From DAOUFU01 sp034429275 (lineage in GTDB: Bacteria; Chloroflexota; Anaerolineae; Aggregatilineales; Aggregatilineaceae), in contig DAOUFU010000202.1 of the NCBI GenBank assembly GCA_034429275.1, positions 1-30,444 on the forward strand: 30,444 nt of DNA. Reading direction: 5' to 3'. Below, piece by piece: positions 24,369 to 30,444 of this stretch. Made by a program: the position numbers and the translations under genes. Below the pieces are notes generated by a model. It ran no database searches and was not told the DNA's origin. It was given only the letters and a program-made list of their open reading frames with translations. How positions within the stretch are numbered: position 1 is the first letter of the stretch; each line of letters begins with the position of its first letter.

Positions 24369-24759
24369 CGGCTGTCCTCAAAAAATAGTTTTCCGCAGGC
24401 CGAAGCACGCCTCGTAACGCACGCGCACTCCACACCGCGCACTTCCAGACCAGGGCTGGCACAACCTGGCACAAACATGGCACATGGCCCGTTGATTGCG
24501 GGCCACTATTTCAGTTTACTTATAAATAGCGGCTTACCACACAGGGCAGGTTCAAGCCGCCGAGCGGCACACGTCCTTACGCGCGCATCCCTGGAGCGGG
24601 CGAAAGAAACTTGTGCCCGACAACAAGGCTTCTCTGCCTGATGGACTGCCCGGCGGCAGTCGCGGGAGTCATCGGGCGTTATCTGAAGCAGGTGACATTC
24701 GTTCACCATTTTACACATTCTAACACTGTTCAGCATTCGGATATAGTTAGGAGGCAGCA
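24369..24759. promoter_or_regulatory. 391-bp divergent control region with phased repeats and dyads
   Basis: No gene is seen here. TGGCACA occurs three times, at 24457-24463, 24467-24473 and 24478-24484, spaced 10 and 11 bp, one helical turn each. Next come an inverted repeat GGCCCG/CGGGCC with a 7-bp loop (24486-24504) and another, CTATTT/AAATAG (24506-24529), inside an A/T-rich patch containing TATAAA. Nearer the importer, GGTGA (24691-24695) and TCACC (24703-24707) form a dyad typical in size of a sugar-responsive repressor site. Clear -35/-10 pairs could not be fixed on either strand. Confidence 0.4.
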
Positions 24760-26022
24760 ATGTTAAAACGTTTGGCGACCCTGTGTCTCCTGGCGGTGAT
24801 CGCCCTGGTGACGGCTGTTCCAGCCCTCGCCCAGGGACCGTCGGGCGAACTGGAGATCTTCTCCTGGTGGGCGGGCGATGAAGGCCCGGCCCTCGAAGCC
24901 CTGATTGCCAAGTACAACGAATTGTATCCCAACGTGACCGTCAACAACGCGACGGTAACAGGCGGCTCTGGCGTCAATGCCCGTGCTGTGCTCAAGACCC
25001 GTATGTTGGGTGGCGATCCGCCCGATTCGTTCCAGGTTCATGCCGGCCAGGAACTGATCGGCACCTGGGTGGTGGCAGACCGTATGGAAGACCTGACCTT
25101 CCTGTTCGAAGAAGAGGGCTGGCTGGACAAGTACCCGGCGGGCCTGATCGACCTCATCAGCACCGATGAGGGCATCTGGTCGGTCCCGGTCAACATCCAC
25201 CGCTCGAACGTGATGTGGTTCGTCCCTGCCAAACTGGCGGAATGGGGCATCGAGGCTCCTGCAACCTGGGATGACTTCCTGGCGGTGTGCCCCACCATTC
25301 AGGCGGCTGGCGTAGTTCCGCTGGTGGTCGGTGAGAACTGGACCGTCAACCACCTGTGGGAAAGCGTCGCCCTGGCCGAACTGGGTGTCGATGGCTGGAA
25401 CGGCCTGTGGGATGGCTCAAAGAAGTGGACTGACGAAGATGTCGTCGCCATGTGGGACAAGTTCGGCGCGATCCTCGACTGCTCGAACATCGATGTCGAT
25501 GCCGCATCGCTGTCCTGGCAGCAGGCGACCGATAAGGTCGTTAACGGCGAAGCCGCCTTCAACATCATGGGCGACTGGGCTGCGGGCTACATGGTCACCA
25601 CCCTGAAGCTGGAACCGGGTGTGGGCTTTGGCTGGGCAGCCGCTCCGGGCACCAGCGGCGTATTCATGATGCTCTCCGACAGCTTCGGTCTGCCGAAGGA
25701 CATCAAGAACCGCGAAGCCACCATCGCCTGGCTGCGTTTGCTCGGCTCGAAGGAAGGCCAGGACATCTTCAACCCGCTGAAGGGGTCGATCGCTCCTCAC
25801 CTCGACAGCGACCTGAGCCTGTACAACGCCTACCTGCAGTCGGCGGCAGCGGACTGGAAGTCCAATGTTGTGGTGGGCAGCCTGGTGCACGGTGCAGTAG
25901 CTCCGGAAGCCTTCAGCAGCGAGTTCGCCACCGTGATGGAGATCTACCTCACCCGCCGCAACAGCATGGCAGCGTCCAACGCAGCCCAGGCTATTGCCAA
26001 CCAGGCCGGTATCGGCAAATAA
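24760..26022 (+). CDS. Sugar ABC transporter substrate-binding protein (CUT1 type)
   Basis: This is the extracytoplasmic receptor that captures a sugar or oligosaccharide and delivers it to the permeases. The 420-residue protein has a signal peptide (residues 1-24, cleavage after ALA). The mature domain starts with GELEIFSWWAGDEGPALEAL and shows the family-1 binding-protein segments WSVPVNIHRSNVMWFV, NIMGDWAAGY and FMMLSDSFGLPKDIKNREAT. Aromatic residues such as the Trp-Trp pair near the mature N-terminus suggest sugar stacking. No lipobox Cys is present, so it may be secreted or held by other means. AGGAGG precedes the ATG. A 30-bp palindrome separates it from the permease genes, allowing more binding protein than permease. 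The substrate is not identifiable, though GH1/GH4 glycosidases are encoded about 13 kb away. Confidence 0.92.
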   Translation: MLKRLATLCLLAVIALVTAVPALAQGPSGELEIFSWWAGDEGPALEALIAKYNELYPNVTVNNATVTGGSGVNARAVLKTRMLGGDPPDSFQVHAGQELIGTWVVADRMEDLTFLFEEEGWLDKYPAGLIDLISTDEGIWSVPVNIHRSNVMWFVPAKLAEWGIEAPATWDDFLAVCPTIQAAGVVPLVVGENWTVNHLWESVALAELGVDGWNGLWDGSKKWTDEDVVAMWDKFGAILDCSNIDVDAASLSWQQATDKVVNGEAAFNIMGDWAAGYMVTTLKLEPGVGFGWAAAPGTSGVFMMLSDSFGLPKDIKNREATIAWLRLLGSKEGQDIFNPLKGSIAPHLDSDLSLYNAYLQSAAADWKSNVVVGSLVHGAVAPEAFSSEFATVMEIYLTRRNSMAASNAAQAIANQAGIGK

Positions 26023-26059
26023 CTCCGGCTAGCAGGTTTTGCTCCATAAGATGTATTCT

Positions 26060-26089
26060 TCCGAGGTCCCTACTAGTAGGGACCTCGGA
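26060..26089. terminator. Perfect 30-bp palindrome between binding protein and permease genes
   Basis: TCCGAGGTCCCTACT (26060-26074) is followed directly by its exact reverse complement (26075-26089). In RNA it would form a hairpin of about 13 bp around a small CUAG-centred loop. No T run follows, so it is more likely an mRNA-stabilising or partial-termination element that lowers permease expression than a full terminator. As DNA it could also be an operator. Confidence 0.55.
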
Positions 26090-26147
26090 CTTACCGCAAA
26101 CTGCCGCCGTGTGTCACTGATCACAGGCGACTAAAAGCGAGGGAACG

Positions 26148-27500
26148 ATGGGACGCACTAGGACCTCCTCCTTATACCGGGTCAGGTCGCTCGGCCATTT
26201 CAAACGGCGCACCAATAGGGACCGCGTCTTTGCCGTGCTGATGATCTTGCCCTCCATCATCCTGCTGGCGATCTTTGTCTATGGGTTCATCGGGCAAACC
26301 TTTTACTGGTCGCTGACCGATTGGTCCGGCCTGCAAGCCAACGCCAATAAAGAGTTCATCGGTCTGGATAACTACGAAATGTTGTTCAGCGAATTTGGCG
26401 GTTTTCGTTTCCGGCAGGAAATGGTCAATACATTTTTCTTCACCTTGTTTTTTGTGTCCGGGTGTTTGGGGCTGGGCTTTTTGCTGGCAGTGGCCCTCGA
26501 TCAAAACGTCAAGGGCGAGAGCTTCTTCCGCACGATTTTTCTGTTCCCGTTCGCGCTCTCATTTGCCGTCACCGGCACTACCTGGCGATGGCTGCTCAAT
26601 CCCAACGGCGGCATCAACCGCCTGCCCACTGTGCTGGGGCTTGACCCGCTGAACTATGCCTGGCTCAACCAGCGCAAACCCTATACCTTCAACTGGCACG
26701 AAATCTCAACGCCTGTGCTGATCGTAGTCATCGCGGGAACGGCGCTGCTGCTGATCCAAACTATCAGGCGGCGTAAATACCTGACCGCGTTCTTCTTGGG
26801 CGTGCCGATTGCTCTGCTGTATATGTGGATCGCCTCCGATTGGCTGACCTGGGACGAAAATCACAAGATGCACGGCACGTTCAACTGGCAGGATGTCCCC
26901 ACCTATCTGACCGCAGCGGTTCTGGTGGCCTGCCTGATTTACATTGCAAATCTGCTGTGGCACGGGCGGCGGCGCGGCGCGCTGTTGATGAGCGCTCCCG
27001 TAGCCATCCTGCTGCTGTGGTATGCCACCAACGGCCCCGATAACTTCCCTAATGTCGAGTTTGAGGAATATTTCGGATTCAACCTGGCGCTGGTGGGTGT
27101 GTTGGTCCCGGCGGTATGGCAGCTTTCGGGCTATACCATGGCCATTTATCTGGCCGGGATTCGCGGAATCCCCGAAGAGCTGCGCGAAGCCTCGCGGGTA
27201 GATGGCTGCAACGAGTGGCAGATTTATACCAAGATCATCCTGCCCATGCTTCGCCCCGTCACACTGAGCGCGGCGATTGTGCTGGGTCATATTTCACTCA
27301 AAGTCTTCGACCTGATCTTTGCGATGGTTGGCACCGACTATCTGCCGGTGAGCGTTCCCGGCGTCCAGGTCTACACCAAGATGTTCCGCAGTAACGAGTT
27401 TGCCATCGGCAGCGCCATCGCCATGCTGCTCCTGATCATGGTGGCCGTGGTCATCATCCCGTACCTGGCGACCTCACTGCAATCCGAACACGAGATGTAG
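26148..27500 (+). CDS. Sugar ABC transporter permease (MalF type) with inserted duplicated membrane segment
   Basis: This is the first membrane subunit of the importer. The ends match a normal CUT1 permease: a cytoplasmic N-terminus, TM at about 28-50, the core from NTFFFTLFF (94), RTIFLFPFALS, WRWLLNPNGGINRL, and the EAA loop that docks the ATPase, GIPEELREASRVDGCNEWQIY (340-360). At 450 residues it is about 140-150 longer than usual. The extra is an insertion at about 175-312, between WLLNP and the next conserved helix. It holds four likely transmembrane helices arranged as two 64-residue tandem units, each starting TFNW (180 and 244). GAGGG precedes the ATG, and the second permease begins 12 nt downstream. 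The permease call is secure; the role of the insertion is unknown. Confidence 0.9.
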   Translation: MGRTRTSSLYRVRSLGHFKRRTNRDRVFAVLMILPSIILLAIFVYGFIGQTFYWSLTDWSGLQANANKEFIGLDNYEMLFSEFGGFRFRQEMVNTFFFTLFFVSGCLGLGFLLAVALDQNVKGESFFRTIFLFPFALSFAVTGTTWRWLLNPNGGINRLPTVLGLDPLNYAWLNQRKPYTFNWHEISTPVLIVVIAGTALLLIQTIRRRKYLTAFFLGVPIALLYMWIASDWLTWDENHKMHGTFNWQDVPTYLTAAVLVACLIYIANLLWHGRRRGALLMSAPVAILLLWYATNGPDNFPNVEFEEYFGFNLALVGVLVPAVWQLSGYTMAIYLAGIRGIPEELREASRVDGCNEWQIYTKIILPMLRPVTLSAAIVLGHISLKVFDLIFAMVGTDYLPVSVPGVQVYTKMFRSNEFAIGSAIAMLLLIMVAVVIIPYLATSLQSEHEM

Positions 27501-27512
27501 GAGGATAGAGTC

Positions 27513-28610
27513 ATGACGCTGCTCAACTGGATCATTTTTGGCTCACTGATCGGCAGCCTGGGCACCTACCTCCTCTACGATTATCGCAAGCAGGACGCCC
27601 AGGCCGGAGCGCTGTTGGGCGGGCTGGTGGGTGCAGTAGGGAACCTCGTACTGCTTATCCCGCTCTGGGGATATATCCTGATCAAAGGTATCCCCTTCCG
27701 GCAGCCCGTCGCCGCTGTTGCCGGGGCTGATCTGGCCCAGGCTTATGTGGTGCCTTCGCGCTATCAGGCCGCTCGTGAGCGTTCGCGCTGGACCGGCAGA
27801 GCCTTTCGTTTTCTGCTCTACGCCTTCCTGGTCCTGATGACCCTGGTCTACCTGATGCCCGTCTACACGGTGGTCACTACGAGTTTGAAGACACCCCAGG
27901 AAGCCGGGCAGCTAAACAAGGTATGGAATCTGCCCTCAACCGTCTACTGGGAAAGCTATCGCACCGCGCTCGATGAGCTTGGACCAAAGCTGCGCAACAG
28001 CTTTCTGCTTACCGTGAACGCGACGATCATCTCCGCCCTGATGGGATCGATGAATGGGTATGTGCTGGCAAAATGGAAATTCCCCGGCGCAAACATCATC
28101 TTTCCGCTGATGCTGTTCGGCATGTTCATCCCCTATCAGAGCATCCTGATCCCCCTCTTCCAGTTCATGCAGGATATCAAACTTGGGGGCAGCCTGATCG
28201 GCCTGGTGATGGCCCATGTGGTGTATGGTCTGCCGATCACCACGCTGATCTTCCGCAATTACTACACCGAGGTGCCCACCGACATGATCGAAGCGGGCCT
28301 GATCGACGGCGCGGGCTTCTTTGGCGTTTACCGTCGAATCTTGTTCCCGCTCTCGCTGCCCGGCTTCGTGGTGGTGATCATCTGGCAGTTTACCCAGATT
28401 TGGAATGAGTTCCTGTTCGCCGTCACTCTGACCAACGAGAACTCGCAGCCGATCACAGTGGCGCTGGCCCTGCTGGCGGGCGGCGAAGCGGTCAAGTGGA
28501 ATCTGCCGATGGCCGGGGCAGTGCTGGCTGCGCTGCCTACGCTTGTGATCTATATCGTGTTGGGCCGCTACTTCATTCGTGGTTTGCTGGCCGGTTCGGT
28601 CAAAGGGTAA
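27513..28610 (+). CDS. Sugar ABC transporter permease (MalG type) with N-terminal two-helix extension
   Basis: This is the second membrane subunit of the importer. Residues about 90-365 form a standard MalG-type permease: first TM at about 97-118, VYTVVTTSLKTPQEA, MFIPYQSILIPLFQFM, and the EAA loop EVPTDMIEAGLIDGAGFFGVYRR with VIIWQFTQIWNEFLFA. The usual length is about 275-300; here there are about 90 extra N-terminal residues with two more likely membrane helices (about 4-21 and 33-57) and a short linker. AGGAGG lies 8 nt before the ATG. No ATPase gene follows; CUT1 importers often share one encoded elsewhere. The operon ends at the terminator at 28647. Confidence 0.92.
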   Translation: MTLLNWIIFGSLIGSLGTYLLYDYRKQDAQAGALLGGLVGAVGNLVLLIPLWGYILIKGIPFRQPVAAVAGADLAQAYVVPSRYQAARERSRWTGRAFRFLLYAFLVLMTLVYLMPVYTVVTTSLKTPQEAGQLNKVWNLPSTVYWESYRTALDELGPKLRNSFLLTVNATIISALMGSMNGYVLAKWKFPGANIIFPLMLFGMFIPYQSILIPLFQFMQDIKLGGSLIGLVMAHVVYGLPITTLIFRNYYTEVPTDMIEAGLIDGAGFFGVYRRILFPLSLPGFVVVIIWQFTQIWNEFLFAVTLTNENSQPITVALALLAGGEAVKWNLPMAGAVLAALPTLVIYIVLGRYFIRGLLAGSVKG

Positions 28611-28646
28611 ATTGCCCTGCAGCTCGCGGTCTGTATAACATGACCA

Positions 28647-28674
28647 GGGGCGGATCACCCGATCCGCCCCTTTT
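28647..28674 (+). terminator. Intrinsic terminator of the sugar importer operon
   Basis: GGGGCGGATC (28647-28656) and GATCCGCCCC (28661-28670) form a perfect 10-bp stem with an ACCC loop, followed by TTTT. It lies 36 nt after the second permease stop and before purB, separating the two units. Confidence 0.85.
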
Positions 28675-28747
28675 CGTGTACACTAGGGGCTGTTGGGGTG
28701 CACTTGTATATGGATCAGCAATCACCTCATGTGCCGGAGGGTGACTA

Positions 28748-30151
28748 ATGCCAGCCGATACTTTTTCCCACGACGTTTTTCTCTCGCCGTTCACCTGGCG
28801 CTATGGCTCGCCCGCCATGCGTGCGCTGTGGAGCGAGCAGCACCGACGACGGCTCTGGCGGCGAATCTGGGTGGCGCTGGCCGAAGCTCAGGCCGAGTTG
28901 GGCCTGGTGACACCGGACCAGGTCGCTGATCTACGGGCGCACCAGGACGACATCGATCTGCCGCGCGCCCAGGCGTTCGAAGCCGACCTGCGTCACGATG
29001 TCATGGCCGAGATTCGCACCTATGCCGAGCAGTGCCCTGTTGGAGGGGGAATCATCCACCTGGGCGCGACCAGCATGGATGTGCTCGACAATGCCGATGC
29101 CCTTCGTCTGCGTGAAGCCTGTGCTTTGCTCGCTCAGCGGCTGCGCGACCTGCTGCTGGCGCTGGCTGAGCGCATCGAGACCTATGCCGACCTGCCGGTG
29201 ATGGGGTTCACCCATCTTCAGCCTGCCGAGCCGACCACGCTTGGCTACCGGCTGGCCCAGACCGCTCAGGACCTGCTCATGGATTGGGACGCGCTGAGCG
29301 CGCTCAATATTCGGGGAAAAGGTATCAAGGGCGCGGTGGGTACGGCGGCGTCGTATACCGCCCTGCTGAATGACTCGCCCGCCGCCGCTGCTGAACTGGA
29401 AGCGCGCGTCATGATGCGCCTGGGCCTGCCCGCCTTTGAGGTCTCCACCCAGACCTATTCACGCAAGCAGGACTGGCAGATCGCCACCGTGTTGGCCGGA
29501 ATAGCGGGCAGCCTGTACCGCTTCGCCTTCGATCTGCGCCTGCTGCAGTCGCCGCCCATCGGCGAATGGGCCGAGCCGTTCGGCAGTCAGCAGGTAGGGT
29601 CTTCGGCCATGCCCTTTAAGCGCAACCCGATCACTGCCGAAAATATCGACAGCCTGGGGCGGTGGGTTGCCGCGCAGGTGCCGGTGTTGTGGGAAAATGC
29701 TGCCCACTCACTGCTTGAGCGCACACTCGACGATTCGGCTAACCGGCGCATTGTATTGCCGGAGATCTTCCTGGCAGTGGACGAGATGCTGATCAAGGGC
29801 CATCAACTGGTTACCGGGCTGCGCATCGATCGCTCCGCTGTCGAGCGCAACCTGGCCATCTATGGTCCCTTTGCCGCGACTGAGCACTTGCTCATGGTGG
29901 CAGCCCGCGCCGGAGCTGATCGCCAGGCCACCCACGAACTGCTGCGCGCCCACAGTTTGAACGCCTGGGTCGCCATCCGCGAGGGGCATCCGAATCCCCT
30001 GGCCGCGTCGCTGGCCGCCGATGATACGCTGCGCCAGTATGTGCCGGCCAGCACCATCGAACAGATCATGAGCGGAGCGGCCTATATCGGCAACGCGCCG
30101 GATCGCGCGCGTGCTCTGGCAAAAGCCATCCGCGACAGGCTCGCCCCATGA
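28748..30151 (+). CDS. purB: Adenylosuccinate lyase
   Basis: PurB removes fumarate from SAICAR and from adenylosuccinate, two steps of purine synthesis in the cytoplasm. The 467-residue protein belongs to the fumarase/aspartase superfamily. Conserved regions are seen in order: RHDVMAEI (His83), HLGATSMDVLDN (104-115), GFTHLQPAEPTT with the catalytic His156, and the signature loop GSSAMPFKRNPITAEN (284-299) carrying the catalytic Ser. GGAGG sits 7 nt before the ATG. Its stop overlaps the start of the next gene (ATGA), so the two are coupled. Argininosuccinate lyase and fumarase are less likely, given the MPFKRNP form of the signature. Confidence 0.95.
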   Translation: MPADTFSHDVFLSPFTWRYGSPAMRALWSEQHRRRLWRRIWVALAEAQAELGLVTPDQVADLRAHQDDIDLPRAQAFEADLRHDVMAEIRTYAEQCPVGGGIIHLGATSMDVLDNADALRLREACALLAQRLRDLLLALAERIETYADLPVMGFTHLQPAEPTTLGYRLAQTAQDLLMDWDALSALNIRGKGIKGAVGTAASYTALLNDSPAAAAELEARVMMRLGLPAFEVSTQTYSRKQDWQIATVLAGIAGSLYRFAFDLRLLQSPPIGEWAEPFGSQQVGSSAMPFKRNPITAENIDSLGRWVAAQVPVLWENAAHSLLERTLDDSANRRIVLPEIFLAVDEMLIKGHQLVTGLRIDRSAVERNLAIYGPFAATEHLLMVAARAGADRQATHELLRAHSLNAWVAIREGHPNPLAASLAADDTLRQYVPASTIEQIMSGAAYIGNAPDRARALAKAIRDRLAP

Positions 30152-30444
30152 CCCGCGCACTGCTCGGACAGCGGGTGCGCGTCGTCATAGACCGCCCGCA
30201 GGGATCGCGCCACCCGGAGCACGGGTTTGTTTACCCGGTCAACTACGGGTATGTACCTGGAACTCTTGCGCCCGATGGCGAAGAGATCGATGCCTATGTG
30301 CTGGGCGTCGAGGGGTCCCTCTTGGAATTCACCGGACGCTGTATCGCGCTGATTCATCGACTCGATGATGACGATGACAAGCTGGTGATCGTCCCCGATG
30401 GCCTCACCCTGCCCGATGATGCCATTCGCGCCCAGGTGCATTTT
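30148..30444 (+). CDS. Inorganic pyrophosphatase-like protein, partial (3' end outside window)
   Basis: The first 99 codons are present and the frame is still open at the window edge. Family I pyrophosphatase features are visible: HGFVYPVNYGYVPG (25-38) and the metal-binding segment PDGEEIDAYVLG (42-53), the counterpart of DGDPIDVLV in classical enzymes. An acidic run LDDDDDKLVIVPD follows at 71-83, like the DDKI-A region of the family. The enzyme would split pyrophosphate to phosphate and so pull biosynthetic reactions forward. The ATG overlaps the purB stop by 4 nt. The short N-terminus suggests a compact variant; the full length and remaining active-site residues cannot be seen. Confidence 0.8.
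   Translation, partial: MTRALLGQRVRVVIDRPQGSRHPEHGFVYPVNYGYVPGTLAPDGEEIDAYVLGVEGSLLEFTGRCIALIHRLDDDDDKLVIVPDGLTLPDDAIRAQVHF

Noticed and set aside
24451..24490. Sigma-54 promoter suggested by TGGCAC
   Set aside because: The -12 GC element is not at the required distance from any of the three TGGCAC copies, and the copies are repeats phased at one turn, which fits binding sites better.
28612..28639. purB promoter TTGCCC-16-TATAAC
   Set aside because: A transcript from it would start at or just before the importer terminator hairpin and be stopped; the boxes are also weak, so it is not listed as a feature.
1..30444. CRISPR array, tRNA, insertion sequence or prophage
   Set aside because: No regularly spaced repeats, no cloverleaf candidates noticed, and no transposase, integrase or phage structural motifs in any frame.

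Overview
The window reads as a piece of a high-GC, free-living heterotrophic bacterial chromosome. The most likely source is a member of the Chloroflexota (Anaerolineae-like). This rests on protein style and gene mix: a Suc_Fer-like protein, several xylose-isomerase-like TIM barrels with a Gfo/Idh/MocA oxidoreductase, large membrane glycosyltransferases with C-terminal beta domains, a CUT1 sugar importer and a T-box-controlled trp operon. No rRNA or other taxonomic marker is present, so the assignment is an inference. No CRISPR array, tRNA, insertion sequence, integrase or phage gene was seen.

Layout. Positions 1-3120 hold a small heat-shock protein (minus strand), a membrane-anchored thioredoxin-like protein whose first active-site Cys codon is an in-frame TGA (a probable selenocysteine, UxxC), a Suc_Fer/Apd1-like Fe-S protein and an NDUFA9-like SDR. 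Positions 3200-11570 form a carbohydrate-degradation region. It has a doubly membrane-anchored glycoside hydrolase, then two divergent operons: GH4 plus a TIM-barrel isomerase on the minus strand, and isomerase, Gfo/Idh/MocA oxidoreductase, isomerase and GH1 on the plus strand. Positions 11590-18772 hold a complete tryptophan operon, trpEGDCFBA, behind a Trp-specific T-box leader with UGG specifier, T-box sequence and terminator. Positions 18794-24368 (minus strand) hold a response-regulator-like protein, a hybrid histidine kinase and a GT39-type membrane glycosyltransferase. Positions 24760-28610 hold a sugar ABC importer (binding protein and two unusually enlarged permeases, no ATPase). Positions 28748-30444 hold purB and the start of an inorganic pyrophosphatase gene cut by the window edge.

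How the parts fit. The importer could supply oligosaccharides or glycosides, and GH1 and GH4 could cleave them. The oxidoreductase and TIM-barrel proteins suggest chemistry on oxidised (3-keto) sugars or inositol-like compounds. The trp operon is a self-contained biosynthetic unit sensed through tRNA-Trp charging. The kinase/regulator pair is divergent from the importer and shares a repeat-rich 391-bp control region with it.

The strongest unusual items are the candidate UxxC selenoprotein with a SECIS-like hairpin, the importer permease carrying a tandemly duplicated membrane insertion, and the trp T-box leader with an extra terminator-like hairpin in its middle.
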